A DNA stretch of 64,000 nucleotides from Ligustrum vulgare (GCA_963555705.1 OY743169.1:48534124-48598123); one strand, 5' to 3'; positions 1 through 11,294 are shown, counted from the first letter of the stretch. The notes: generated by a model from the sequence alone, not told the origin. A program made the numbers and translations.

Positions 1-1020
1 GATTCATTTACTGCGCAGTTAATGCTTGCAATCATGCTATTCGTACAAATATTTATACAGTTACTTATACAAATTGGTATATAGATTTTACACATGGCAC
101 GATCATGTTTTTCAATGAGTCACATAACACTTTGATCAACGGTCATCACACATTCGGTTCAAAAAATTCGGTACACTCATTGGTACAAATGGCCTTTTCC
201 TAATGCTTATACATGGTTTTTTTAATTACATCATATGACGTGCATTACACATGATAGATTTGCGTAAGAAATGCATGGCACGTGATATAGCATGATAACA
301 CGTGTCAGATAATTAATGATACTTTGTTAAATAATATATGAATGGTACAAAGATATAAGAACGTGAATATATAAGGTAGGCTGCCATTTTTGGTTGAGAA
401 TACCATCCCTAAAATCATCTATTAATTTTTTTTTATACTATTATTACATGTTAGGTAGATCATACATGCAAATAGACAGGAGTATGTTACATTGACCACG
501 TGAGGGGTGTGTTGGAGATAAATATAAACAAATTCATAAAATTTTTTAGAGGAGACATTCCAAACTTGATGTCATAAAACTTAAAATCGTACGTCATAAA
601 TCCTAATATGCAGAAACTAGAATAGTCAATGAGCAATGAACGTGCACTAGGTTAATTTCAAGGTGACGTGTGTACCATATAGGTGCATATTGTATATGAA
701 AATTCATAAGTAAATAATAATCTAACTTCAAGTGAATGAAGCAGTAATAATAATTGTAACGCAATTCAAACAAATGTTATTTATCACTTGAAACAACTTA
801 AGTTTATCTAATTCTACTCCGTTCTAATGATTTTAGGGTATTCTTTACTAAAATTGATTGTGTTTACCCTTACATTTCTTCTGAATTGGTGTAATGCATA
901 TTCTCTTCATTCGCAAAAAAATCTCTTCGTTTGTTCATTTCTCAACCATTCGGGTTGTAGACGATTTTATTGGAATTATTTATGTGCCTTGATGTCATTT
1001 TGTTTTAAATATAACAATTA
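1..1020. other. No gene seen (left edge)
   Basis: This AT-rich stretch shows no convincing coding region. The longest open frame on the plus strand (827-1021, 64 codons) has a hydrophobic, low-complexity translation and matches nothing I recognise. I see no repeat with clear ends. Confidence 0.6.
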
Positions 1021-1077
1021 ATGTTGGCATCGGAGCTTTCCTTCTCAAGTTTGGATTTTGGTTGAGATGGTTTGTGG

Positions 1078-1158
1078 GAACCTCTAATATAAAACTCAAG
1101 CTTATATATATGCTAGAATTACCAATATATATAAGTTTGAGTTTTATATTAGAGGTTT
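1078..1158. repeat. Long hairpin next to a retrotransposon primer site
   Basis: The arms at about 1081-1110 and 1124-1155 are reverse complements over roughly 30 bases with one mismatch, enclosing a loop of about 13 bases. The right arm ends ten or so bases before a tRNA-Met primer-binding site, so the hairpin probably forms the end of a retroelement LTR or leader. A diverged half copy of the left arm and loop recurs at about 7966-8007. Confidence 0.75.
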
Positions 1159-1167
1159 CCGCCGACT

Positions 1168-1179
1168 TGGTATCAGAGC
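1168..1179 (+). promoter_or_regulatory. tRNA-Met primer-binding site
   Basis: TGGTATCAGAGC is the complement of the 3' end of plant initiator tRNA-Met and primes minus-strand DNA synthesis in many plant LTR retrotransposons. No matching LTR pair could be delimited here. A leader-like stretch follows to about 1250; the piece from 1207 recurs in diverged form at 8644-8690. From 1250 to 1731 nothing else is recognisable. Confidence 0.7.
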
Positions 1180-1731
1180 TCACGTTATAGATTCTGAAGA
1201 TTTAATAATGTGATATTCTCGTTCATCGAAGGTCCTCACCCAGGTGTGAAAACTTGTAGCTAAGCTATAAAATTTTAGTTTTGTATTATACTTCTATGTA
1301 TGTTCTGAATCATTATTGAGTTTTGAAAGTGATTGTTTAGTGCTGGATGTTCTGATTATCATGTGGAGTTTATGTAGACTTAGAAGTACTGTATACTAAA
1401 GAAGTAGATAGATTTTTGACTTAGAACATGTAACATAGGGGATTATCTCTATCACACATGTAGCTACAAGGGAGAGTAAACCATCAATTCCCAAACAATA
1501 AGTGAAGAACTATGTATATGTACAAATCATGCTCGGGGTAGGAATTCAATTCTAATAGGTAGAAGCAAGAAAAAGACATTAGTTATTAACACTTAACTTT
1601 GGTGTTTACATCATAATGATTCGAAAGAAGGGGATTAGTTTACTCTAACTATTTTCTTCCTTTAGAAACAAAAATGCTTCCTAGTCTAGTAGTTAGAATA
1701 ATTACAATAGAATAAAAAAGTTTGACAAAGA

Positions 1732-2810
1732 TTAAATTACCTTTAGATGATGGTTGGGATTACTCATCATCGCCTGATGATTGTAGCGATGCCACGATAG
1801 CCTCCAAATTGGATAGATGCTCTCGCATCTCTGTCTGAAAAATCCACTGGTCAACCATAAAATCCGTCCAATCTGATGGAGTGGGAGGCATTGAACAAGC
1901 AAAATCATCAATCTTTGGAATAGGTGAACTCCCAACTTTCGTAACCCATTGCCATTTACAAGAACAAAACCAGCCCTACCTAAAGACGCAGCCCCAATTT
2001 GGCAACTTGGGTGTAATGACGTCAGGGTTTCCCCTCCCATATCTACACCTAGCCTAGCTAATAATACGGTAATCAAACAACCGTAAGCATATTTCTTACT
2101 GATATGCACAACGCATTCCACCATGACCGACATTATTAAACCACATAAGTATAAGGCTTGACCCTCTACTATATTACTCATCATCCATATATCCTCTAAG
2201 GATAATCCAGCAAGTCTACCTGTACACAATTTCACAACATTGACTAGAGTAAGATGCAACAATCTCATGTCTCTACTCAACTTTTGAACTTCCTTACATG
2301 GTTTTCCTAAAGCTGCATCTTCAAAAACTACTCGACAGGCCCTTAATACATCAAAACTCCCTGGAAAAGTTAGTGCACCTAAAGGAATCCCATAAACTTT
2401 AGCAAGAACCCCAACATCTATTGTCACAAACTTTCCCTTCACATAAGAAGTTATCCTACAGGGAGCATTATTCAAATTCTCTAGTCTAGCATTACAGTAG
2501 AAATGCCTAACAATTGAATCATAGTATTTTCCCACCATCCCTAAAATGCTCAAAGAAATGAAACTTTAATTTCTGGCAAGGTTGAGAACCTTACCTGGAG
2601 CTACCAATCGGCTCTTCTAATCCACATGGCACATCATGGACTTTTCATCTCGGTACATGAAGGTTGGGAAGAGGTATATGGAACCACCTTCATCACCACC
2701 ATTGGAAGAGGCACCGTCGCGAGCCCCTGTAGCCGCGGCCCTCTCTCTGCCCGCGCATGCCTCGGTGTGGGGGAGGAGTTTTTACCCTTCCCTTTCCTAG
2801 TTGGAGCCAT
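1732..2810 (-). pseudogene. Broken plant-transposon protein
   Basis: Two minus-strand pieces form one decayed gene. The N-terminal piece (2810-2634) starts MAPTRKGKGKN, a basic, Ser/Pro-rich head common in plant transposon-associated proteins. Its frame breaks, and the 81 bases up to 2553 carry stops. The main piece (273 codons, 2553-1732) contains YDSIVRHFYCNARLEN, a YVKGKFVTID segment and an EGQALYLCGLIMSVM...YGCLITVLLARLGVD block. This layout fits the domain often listed as 'putative plant transposon protein', found in many eudicot repeats. I infer the family from memory of the pattern, not from a search. The biochemical role of that domain is unknown. The last 80 or so residues look frameshifted. 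Confidence 0.6.
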
Positions 2811-3399
2811 TAACAAGTAAATAAATGAGATTGATGAGTAGATTTTAGCTAGGGTTTTGAATTTGGGGAGAAATTTTCGTGAGAGAGGAAGAAGAGGGAA
2901 GGATTGATGTTTTCTTATTTTGAAAGAGAGAGAGGCCAAGTATAGTGTAAGAGATAGTGGTATGGGCCAGTTCAGGTGTTGAGTTGGGTTGTTTTTGGAA
3001 GTGTTAGGAGTTGGTTTAAATTGATATAGTGTGGGCCAAATTTTTTTTAGGTTCATTTGGACTTAGACCAGATTTAAATTGAATTGATTCTCTTGAGTCA
3101 TTTTATTTGGTATGAACCACTTTATTTTCATGGGTTGTTATGTCAAATGCTAAATTATGGGCTATTTTATTGTGGTAACCTTATTTTACTCAATAATATA
3201 ATTGAATCATGTTAAATAAGCTCAAGTTTTATAGTATATGATAGAAACAAGTTTAGAAATTAAATAAATGGTTCGTGTAAATTCCAGAAAAATCCAAGTA
3301 TGGCTTGAGCAAATCAAACTATCAACTGTTTGACTCAAATCATTGAGCAACAAGCACGACAAATAGAATAACTCGTAAATCAAAATGATGACAACCCAA

Positions 3400-4335
3400 A
3401 CCATGATAGAGATCGAAGTAGCGAATGATTTCGCTGCCTCAACCCACCAACTTTCAATGAAGCCAAAGACCCCATAGAAGTGGAAAATTGGTTGAGAACT
3501 ATGGAAATGATGTTCACATATGCCCATGTGGAAGAGACAGAGAAAGTAATATGTGCATCCTTTATGTTACGGGATTGTGCAGGCCGCTGGTGGGATACTT
3601 TGGTTAGCATGAGTGAAACTGCGAATCTGACATGGGAAAGATTTTACGAGATGTTTAGGACTAAATACTTTTTCACCACCGTTCGAAACCAAAAGATGAA
3701 TGAATTCATTCAGTTATAACAAGGGTCAATGACTATAACGGAATATATCATGAAATTTGAAGAGTTACGTTTTACTACCCATATGGTCGACATAAATGGT
3801 CACAAAGTTGACCAATTTCTGGAAGGTCTAAGACCCGAATTAAGCAGGGATTGTACTGATGTTAGGAGTTCAAAATGTGAATTTTCCAGAAGTCGTTAAC
3901 AAGGCTTTAATGGTCGAACAAGCAGAACTAAGGATTTTTAAAGCCCGCGAGACCAGATACCAGAATAAGAATACATGGCAAAATAAGAACATGTTTCAAA
4001 CAATAACAATAAGCGAAAATGGGAAGGAAAGCCTCAGGGGGAGAAACAAGATAAGAACAAAGGACCTCGATAGAATGTCAAGGAGGCAGGAAGTCATTCG
4101 GAACCAAAAATATCCCTACTTATGCTAAATGCGGTAAACATCAATTCGACGAATGTCTGACAGGACAAAAGTATGCTTCAGGTGCAAGAAGTCGGGACAT
4201 ATGGCTCCCGAATGCCCAGCAAAGACACGAGGAAACAAGGGCACTGCTAGAGCCTTTTCATTGGTCAGGCCAGACGCTGGAACAGGCAACGACATTGTTG
4301 TAGGAACGATCTATATTCACTCAAGGCCAGTATAG
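3400..4335 (+). pseudogene. Gag of the Tekay-type element
   Basis: Gag forms the virus-like particle and packages the RNA. The frame at 3480-3719 has the retrotransposon gag core (ENWLRTMEMMF, AGRWWDTL, TWERFYEMFRTKYF). After a stop at about 3718 homology continues in other frames (3859-4128). The zinc knuckle CFRCKKSGHMAPEC (CX2CX4HX4C) follows at about 4180-4222. The upstream part (about 3400-3480) carries the usual PPTFNEAKDPIEV lead-in with a stop. At least three breaks make it non-functional. Confidence 0.8.
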
Positions 4336-4863
4336 GCTTTATTTGACTTCGGGGCTACTCATTCATTCATATCAACTAATGTGCTCAAAACCCTTAATCT
4401 GACAACTAAGGCATTACTTGAGGATATAGAAGTAATGGTACCCACTGGACCAAATAGTTGTGTTACAGAATTCATTCCTAAAGCACCTATTTGGATCAAA
4501 GAACAAATTCTCCCTGCAGACTTACTTTTTTTGGACTTTAGAGACTTTGATGTCATTTTAGGCATGGATTGGCTATATGTACATCAAGTAACCATTAACT
4601 ATAGATCCAAAACCTTAGACATACCTTACATTGGGACAGTGGTATTTCCCAAGCTTGAGAGAACCTTAAAGATCATCATATCTGCGTTAAAGGCACAAAA
4701 GTTACTCAGAAAGGGTAGTGAAGGATTTTTGGTAAGTCTACATCAGATCCAAACTAAGGAAAAACCAGAATTAACACTAACATCGATACCGATAGTACAG
4801 GATTATCCGGATATATTTCCAGTAGAGTTATTGGGATTACCCCCGACAGTAATAGAGAGATAG
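4336..4863 (+). pseudogene. Aspartic protease of the Tekay-type element
   Basis: The protease normally processes the polyprotein. The active-site region reads DFGATHSFIS where the family has D-S/T-G-A, so the Ser/Thr beside the catalytic Asp is lost. The second hallmark, VILGMDWL, is at about 4555-4578. The open frame runs 4381-4863 into the linker before the reverse transcriptase (DYPDIFP). Confidence 0.75.
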
Positions 4864-5760
4864 AGTTGGAATTGAAATCATGGATGGAACTACACCTATT
4901 TCTAAGACGTCCTATAGAATGGTGCCAACAGAATTGAGAGAATTAAAGAATTAGTTGGACGAATTGATTCAAAAAGGGTTTATTAGACCAAGCACATCAT
5001 CCGGGGGAGCACTTGTGTTGTTTGTATAGAAAAATGATGGATCCATGAAATTGTGTATCGACTATCGGGAACTGAATAAAGTAACTATCAAAAACAAGTA
5101 TCAAGTATTCCCTACCCAGTATCAATGATCTATTTGACCAACTGCAAGGTTCTGCAATATTTTCAAAAATTGACCTTAGATCGGGATATCATCAATTACG
5201 GATTAAGGAGAAGGATATTCCAAAAACAGCTTTTAGTACTCGTTACGGCCACTATGATTTCATAGTAATGCCGTTCGAGTTAACGAATGCCCTAGCTGTT
5301 TTTATGGATTTGATGAATCGAGTGTTTCGGGAATATTTGATAAATTTGTCGTAGTATTTATTGATGACATTCTGATCTATTCCAAAACCAAAGCGGAACA
5401 CAAAACTCATTTGAAAACTGTGCTGCAAATTTTGAGGGAAAAAACAACTATATGCCAAAGTTCAGCAAATGAGAATTTTGGTTGGATCAAGTACAATTTT
5501 TGGGTCATGTGGTGTGAAAGGATGGTATATCAGTGGACCCTAGTAAAATTGAAGCAGTAATTAACTGGACAAGACCTACCAGTCCGACAGAGGTCCGAAG
5601 TTTCTTGGGATTAGGGAGGTATTACCGACACTGTGTGAAAGATTTTTCAAAGATCGCAACCCTTTTAATCCAATTAACTCGTAAGAATGTACCCTTTAGA
5701 TGGAATGAGGAGTGTGAAAGAAGTTTTCAAGAATTGAATTGAAGAAAAGGCTTAACACAA
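4864..5760 (+). pseudogene. Reverse transcriptase of the Tekay-type element
   Basis: Fragments in several frames carry family motifs: [18 protein letters not shown] (about 5050), [15 protein letters not shown] (about 5160), a degenerate [10 protein letters not shown] (about 5270) and the catalytic FIDDILIYS, a YXDD variant (about 5360). The segment at 5533-5742 ([21 protein letters not shown]) is the connection region. Stops and small indels throughout show long decay. Confidence 0.78.
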
Positions 5761-6182
5761 CGCAGTTCTAACAATTCCCTCTGGCACTAGAGGTTATACG
5801 ATCTATACGGACACCTCTAAACATGGACTCAGCGCTGTACTAATGCAATTTGGTAAGGTAACTGCTTATGCATTCAGGCAATTGAAACTACCTATGATCT
5901 GGAACTAGCCGCAGTGGTATTCGCCTTGAAAATCTGGAGGCACTATCTGTATGGTGAAAAGTGCGATATATATATACAGATCATAAAAACTTGAAATATT
6001 TCTTTACTCAAAAGGAATTAAACATGAGACAACGTAGATGGTTGGAATTGATTAAGATTATGATTGCTCTATCAACTATCACCCAGGGAAAGCAAATGTG
6101 GTAGCTGATGCATTGAGCAAAAAAGCACCAAAGAGGTCGAGAGAATTGAGTAAAGAAATAGAAAAAATTGGCTTAGTGATTT
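5761..6182 (+). pseudogene. RNase H of the Tekay-type element
   Basis: RNase H removes the RNA template during reverse transcription. YTIYTDTSKHGLSAVLMQ (about 5795-5850) holds the first catalytic Asp. Later pieces read [19 protein letters not shown] and [18 protein letters not shown], spread over different frames. It is clearly inactive. Confidence 0.7.
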
Positions 6183-7157
6183 GTGCAAGATGAAAGACTC
6201 CCAGCCATGACTATTCAGTTAACTTTGAAAGATCGAATACGAGAGGCGCAAAAGGATGATGTGTTTGCTGACAAGATGAGAAAGAAAATGGCCACGGGAA
6301 AACCAACGGACTATCGAGTATCTGATAACGGACTCCTTCAATACAAAGATAGGATTTATATACACCAAAATGATGACATTAGAAGGTGTATTCTTCAAGA
6401 AGCTCATAGTGCACTTTATTAGGTACATCCATGTTCTACAAAAATTTACCACGAGATTAAGGGACTATATTGGTGGCCTGGTATGAATATGAAAATTTTG
6501 GAATTCGTAACTAAATGCCTCATTTGTTAACAAGTGAAAGCCGAACACCAGTTACCGGCTGGAACTTTGAAGTCTCTGAAATTTCAATGAATTTTGTGGT
6601 AGGCTTGCCAAAAACATCGAAAGGGTATAATGCAATTTTGGTTATTGTAGATCGTTTAACTAAAGCAGCCCATTTTTTACCAGTCAAAACGACCTACAAA
6701 ATGGATCAGTACGCAAATTTTTACATTCAAGAAATCAAGAGGCTTCATGGAGTACCCAAATCAATGGTATTGGATCGAGATTCCAAGTTCTTATCCCACT
6801 TTTGGAAGAGTTTGCATTAATCATTGGGGTACTAAATTACATTACAGAACTGCTTTTCACTCGCAAACTGATGGTCAAATTGAGAGGACAATTCAAACTC
6901 TTGAAGATATGTTGAGGTCAAGCGTGCTAGAATTCACAAGAAATTGGGAGATGTACTTACCTTTAATAGAGTTTGCTTATAATAATAGCTATCAGTCCTT
7001 AATTGGGATGCCTCCATATGAAGCTTTGTATGGAAGGAAGTGTAGATCCCCCTTATTTTGGGATGAAGTTAGAGAACATAAATTGTTAGGTTCGGATCTA
7101 GTGCAAGAAATGATTCAAATAGTCGAGAAAATCAAGAAAAACATGAAGGCAGCCTAG
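6183..7157 (+). pseudogene. Integrase of the Tekay-type element
   Basis: The integrase zinc-binding region is preserved in broken form (ILQEAHSALY, a stop where family members read on, then HPCSTKIYHEIKGLYWWPGM and CLIC). The core follows in two overlapping frames, 6515-6820 and 6747-7157: ISMNFVVGLPKTSKGYNAI, VIVDRLTKAAHFLPV, then FHSQTDGQIERTIQTLEDML with the final catalytic Glu. A frameshift near 6780-6830 separates the middle Asp region (LDRDSKFLSHFW) from the rest. Confidence 0.8.
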
Positions 7158-7640
7158 GATCGACAACAAAGCTATGCCAACAAACGCAGGAAACCTCTTG
7201 AATTTGAAGTTGGAGATAAAGTGTTTATCAAGATTTCCCAAATTAAAAGAAAGTTCAGGTTTGGAAAGAAGGGAAAACTCACTCCGAGGTACATTGGACC
7301 ATTTGAAATAATAGAGGATAGGACCTCTAGCGTACAAAATAAACTACCTCCCGAACTGAGTAGAGTTTAACCCGTTTTCTATGTATCCACTCTTCGAAAG
7401 TACGTTCTTGATCCCTCACATGTACTGCAAAATCTTCCCATAGATGTGTAAGCGGAATTAGCTTAGGAAGAACGACATGTGAAAATCTTGATGCGTGACA
7501 CGAAACGCCTTCGCAATAAAGAGGTTCCCTTAGTAAAAGTACTTTGGAAGAGCAATATGATCGAAGAAGAGACATGAGAACGAGAAGAAGACATGAGGAA
7601 GAAATACCCTGAACTATTTTAGGCAAATTTCGGGGACGAA
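7158..7640 (+). pseudogene. Integrase C-terminus and chromodomain tail
   Basis: FEVGDKVFIKIS and KLTPRYIGPFEIIE mark the integrase C-terminal fold. After several stops the chromodomain-like end appears (KILMRDTKRLRNKEVPLVKV, then EREEDMRKKYPELF). Chromovirus chromodomains steer integration to particular chromatin. Multiple TAG and TGA codons make this copy dead. Confidence 0.72.
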
Positions 7641-7659
7641 ATATCATAAAGGGGGAGAT

Positions 7660-7965
7660 TGTAATGCCCCTAAAATTTCTGTATTTTATTTCTTATATGA
7701 TGAATATATTATGGTTGAAATAGATACCCATATATTTATTTAATTCCTTGAAAAGTAGGAAACATTTCACTAATTAAATTTGGGGACCATATTTTTATAT
7801 ATGAACGTTAGATGAAATATGGAAGTCTTAAATTGTCCTAGTATGGTAAATTAGGGACAAATGAAGAAATTGTGAGAAAACTAGTTAATTATGATTCTGC
7901 CACTTCATCATTCAATCTTTCGTAGTTGTACGAATTAATTATTGACCAGAAGTCTGAGGGGACTT
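7660..7965 (+). repeat. Partial 3' LTR of the Tekay-type element
   Basis: The LTR starts TGTAATGCCCCTAAAATTTC directly after the polypurine tract AAAGGGGGAGAT. It is recognisable to about 7965, where a diverged copy of the 1081 hairpin arm begins, and no CA end was found. A related LTR start (TGTAATGTCCTG) occurs at 11543 inside the LOG-carrying element. Confidence 0.65.
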
Positions 7966-9528
7966 CTAATGTAAAACTCAAAATTATATATATGCTAGAA
8001 TTGCCATGCTAAGAAAATAATATTTCAAGTTACATACATGTACCCAAAATTTTTATACTATTACAAATTTAATCAACTATATTGCAGGAGGCTATTAGTA
8101 GCATAGCACTGCACTGATTAATAAACTGCAGTTCGCTACTAATAGCTTTTTGCAAGGTTTTCTTACTTCAACTACCATAGGGTACTTGCATCAATAATAT
8201 AAAATAAGGATAATCAGAAACACATAATAAAACTCCATTACCTCTTAACTTGGTTCAGGGATGCATCATTTTCCAACAAAAGTTTACAAAAAGAGTGTCT
8301 TCATCCTGCTTTTGCCCTCCAAAGTGATTCCCACTCTAATGTCTATCAAGTTTCCAAAATATTACAAAATATAGCCCATTGATATTAGTAATGTAGTCTA
8401 AGACTTACTTTCCTTAGTGTTTTTTTCAAAATGCTACATCTTTTTGCCATTCAAAAGTGCAAGTTTTACTATGAGTGGAAATCTTTCAAAAGTTAGGAAC
8501 CTAATTTTATGGTTCCGATAGATAAACATTAAGGTTCTAAGGGGTACTAGTATAAGGGCATCATAAACATTAATAGTCTTATAGGTGCGTTTTCATGAAA
8601 ATGCTTGACCACGTGTTGAACTTCATCCATATAGCCCTTTTCGTAATAATGTGATATTCTAGGCCATCGGGAGAGGTCCTTCCCCAGCTACGAACGATTT
8701 CCATGTATGTTGGGTCCATGATCTACAAGATAGTCATAAAACGACTGTAAGCTATGAGGCTTAGTGAGTACAAGCAACTAAGCATATTAACAAATTCATG
8801 TCAACGTGATTAAATTAATTTAATGCACCTTACCTTAACTTTGAGATAATACATAAAGTTATTCAAAATCATTCCAAATAGATTGGAACAGAAGCTTTGC
8901 CAGGAAGCTTCTACTTCTTGAAGATTTGTTTCCCTTGAGAATTCCGAAACACAACAATCTTTTCAACAAGTAGTCCATAAAACATAATGAGGATTCATCA
9001 TAAGAATATTCATATATTTTCCTATATTCTCAAATCATATGATATGTTGAACACATTAAGAATGTCATGCTAGGATACAATTATTCTCTATTTATATTTC
9101 TTGATTATTTGGGCCCCTATCCTGAGAGTAAGTATTCACAGAGCACTCAATATAATTTTTGGTACCATTTCGGTACAAAATTTGGTACCATTAAGGTACG
9201 AAGGTAACTTATCACGTAACTTTGTAATGACATAAAACTGTGATGATGTAGACATATCTCATGATAGTCTAAGCATAAAGCTTGTTGTGAGCTGTAATAT
9301 CTGTTGGAAGTATTAGACTCTAAACTTGATTCACTTTCGTGATCTTAACTATGGGAAAAATCCATTGAACATCTAGAATCCCAACTTGGTGAATACTTAA
9401 CTTTTTATGTTCTGCTTCTCAATTATGCACATTTTTTAAGCATTCTTCTTGGAGTTAAGTACGTGCTTGGAGGATAAATGATGCATCATAACTGAAATGT
9501 ACAAGAAAATAAAACATCTAAGCACATC
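7966..9528. other. No gene; palindromic repeats only
   Basis: No coding region is supported. At 8084-8146 two arms, GGCTATTAGTAGC and GCTACTAATAGC, face each other. The same kind of inverted motif recurs at 18876-18926, on the other side of the retrotransposon insertion. Such motifs resemble subterminal repeats of CACTA transposons. At 8644-8690 there is a diverged copy of the sequence at 1207-1243. Confidence 0.5.
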
Positions 9529-9533
9529 ACTTC
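9529..9533. repeat. Target-site duplication ACTTC (left)
   Basis: ACTTC directly precedes the 5' LTR, and the same five bases follow the 3' LTR at 17729-17733. This is the classic 5-bp signature of retroviral-type integration. Confidence 0.92.
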
Positions 9534-9827
9534 TGTAGCGACCAAGAATTTTTACGCGATTAATAATTATTTTAATAGAAAATCGTGTCGCTACTATTTC
9601 ACCCATTTTTATTAAGTTAACGCCACGACGTATTCGTATAGCCAAGTCAAGAAATAATCGAGATCGTTCGATTTTAAATTAAATTTCGAATTTCTAAAAA
9701 TATCTCCATTCTCTTGATTTAAAGTATATTAAGTCTAAGTACTTAATTCAATGTTATCCCAATATTTATTTGTACAAAAATTACTTTTATTATTTAAATT
9801 AAGAAAATATATGCAAGCATGAGAGGT

Positions 9828-10316
9828 TCCATTATATGTAATCATGAAGAGCATAATATTTGTATAAATATGGAAAAGTATATGAATGATTTATATACTC
9901 CATTATATATAATCATGAAGAGCATAATATTTGTATAAATATGGAAAAGTATATGAATGATTGATAAGACTCCATTATATGTAATCATGAAGAGCATAAT
10001 ATTTGTATAAATATGGAAAAGTATATGAATGATTTATATACTCCATTATATATAATCATGAAGAGCATAATATTTGTATAAATATGGAAAAGTATATGAA
10101 TGATTTATATACTCCATTATATATAATCATGAAGAGCATAATATTTGTATAAATATGGAAAAGTATATGAATGATTGATAAGACTCCATTATATATAATC
10201 ATGAAGAGCATAATATTTGTATAAATATGGAAAAGTATATGAATGATTGATAAGACTCCATTATATATAATCATGAAGAGCATATTATTTGTATAAATAT
10301 GGAAAAGTATATGAAT
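9828..10316. repeat. Seven tandem 71-72-bp units in U3 of the 5' LTR
   Basis: Units start at 9828, 9899, 9971, 10042, 10113, 10185 and 10257. Each begins TCCATTATAT and contains CATGAAGAGCATAATATTTG. Two versions alternate, ending ATTTATATAC (71 bp) or ATTGATAAGAC (72 bp). They lie just upstream of the likely TATA box, where LTR enhancers usually sit. The 3' LTR has the same array at 16276-16764. Confidence 0.92.
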
Positions 10317-10397
10317 GGTGCTTTACTTTAAGAAAATGATGTGTTAAAATTAATAGAATTGAATGATTATGTTTACAATATGCCAACTTTATACATC

Positions 10398-10407
10398 TAT
10401 TTAAACC
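10398..10407 (+). promoter_or_regulatory. Likely TATA box of the LTR
   Basis: CTATTTAAAC, preceded by ATACAT, lies downstream of the tandem units and upstream of a CA-rich leader (CACACAACTCTACACATATA). This is the expected place for the U3/R border. The same site in the 3' LTR is at 16846-16855. Confidence 0.5.
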
Positions 10408-10542
10408 CATCTCTTTTACACACAACTCTACACATATACACTTATTTCCAATCTCTTGACAAAATCCACAAGTAAGAGAAATTCAAGGTGGTCAAGAAAG
10501 TTTTGGTCCATTTACTACTACACTTCATTTTAATCTTTTAAA

Positions 10543-10768
10543 AGGTAAGTATATCTTATGTTTTTATGAAAAGTAAGTATGTTTTTATGAAAGGTAAATA
10601 CACCTTATGTTTTTATGAAAAGTAAGTATGTTTTTATGACAAGTAAGTATATCTTATGTTTTTATGAAAAGTAAGTATGTTTTTATGAAAGGTAAATACA
10701 CCTTATGTTTTTATGAAAAGTAAGTATGTTTTTATGACAAGTAAGTATATCTTATGTTTTTATGAAAA
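10543..10768 (+). repeat. GTAAGTAT repeat block in R/U5 of the 5' LTR
   Basis: A unit of about 101 bp occurs twice plus a partial third. It is built of short pieces of the form GTAAGTAT..TTATGTTTTTATGAAAA. I count seven GTAAGTAT and two GTAAATAC, each matching the core of a plant 5' splice site. The block lies downstream of the probable transcription start. The same block is at 16991-17216 in the 3' LTR. Confidence 0.85.
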
Positions 10769-11282
10769 TGTTTGGATCATTGCTATGAAATCAATCTCAC
10801 AAGATTGTTATGGGTTCCATATGATATGTTTATGATTATGCTAAGGGGACCGGAGTTTAGTAGCGCTACACATAAGAATTCTTGCCATTTAAGTTCGGTA
10901 AAATTCTTGTGTCTCCTTATGTTTATGAGTATTTCGATCCTATCCTATGTTATGATGAAAATGATCCATATGCTTTCAAAAGAAAATTTATGCTTGGTAT
11001 ACTTACTGGGATTTTATAAATCTCACTCCACGATATTTACCATTTTCAGATAATTGAAGGTTCGAGGCGGTCAACATGGAAGTGGCAAAAGTGGTTAAGA
11101 TTGATGAGATAATTATGTTGAACTTTATGTAAGAAAATTATGTTCTATTTTTATTCACAAATAAAATTATGGGATTCTAATTATTCTTTTGAATAATTTT
11201 ACATTACTATTTAAGTCTCGATAATATGATATGAGTCACTTTTAGTGGCACTCGAATGGAAGAGAATTCGGGTCGTCACAGT

Positions 11283-11294
11283 TGGTATCAGAGC
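11283..11294 (+). promoter_or_regulatory. tRNA-Met primer-binding site
   Basis: TGGTATCAGAGC starts two bases after the 5' LTR and would pair with the 3' end of initiator tRNA-Met to start reverse transcription. It confirms that the element reads left to right. Confidence 0.92.

Larger units (their letters stand above)
3400..7965 (+). mobile_element. Decayed Ty3/gypsy chromovirus (Tekay type)
   Basis: The order gag, protease, reverse transcriptase, RNase H, integrase, chromodomain tail, polypurine tract (about 7648-7659) and LTR start (TGTAATGCCCC at 7660) is that of a plant chromovirus. The C-terminal block resembling EREEDMRKKYPELF before the polypurine tract points to the Tekay/Del branch. 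Every coding domain is broken by stops and small indels. The 5' LTR is missing: no copy of the 7660 LTR start lies upstream, and the gag homology begins only at about 3400. The 3' LTR is recognisable for about 300 bases and then runs into the hairpin-like sequence at about 7966. Confidence 0.85.
9534..11280 (+). repeat. 5' LTR of the LOG-carrying element
   Basis: It is 1747 bp, TGTAGCGACC to GGTCGTCACA, with imperfectly inverted ends. It contains seven 71-72-bp tandem repeats (9828-10316), a TATA-like CTATTTAAAC (about 10398-10407) and a second repeat block (10543-10768) rich in GTAAGTAT. The 282-base plus-strand ORF at 10772-11053 and the 75-codon minus ORF in the repeats are by-products of the LTR and recur identically in the other LTR. 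Confidence 0.95.

Noticed and set aside
827..1021. Small hydrophobic ORF as a peptide gene
   Set aside because: It is AT-rich and low-complexity, with no promoter, homology or conserved feature visible.
1168..1179. Possible tRNA-Met gene fragment
   Set aside because: Only the 12-base primer complement is present here and at the similar sites elsewhere in the window; no tRNA cloverleaf surrounds it.
10056..10283. 75-codon minus ORF made of repeated MLFMIIYNGV peptides (same at 16504-16731)
   Set aside because: It is produced by the 71-72-bp LTR repeats, whose length is nearly divisible by three; it is not a gene.
9828..10316. Regularly spaced repeats resembling a CRISPR array
   Set aside because: Units are contiguous with no unique spacers, lie in an LTR, and the DNA is eukaryotic.
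10772..11053. 93-codon plus ORF, identical copy at 17220-17501
   Set aside because: It lies in the U5 part of both LTRs, and the duplication is explained by the LTR pair.
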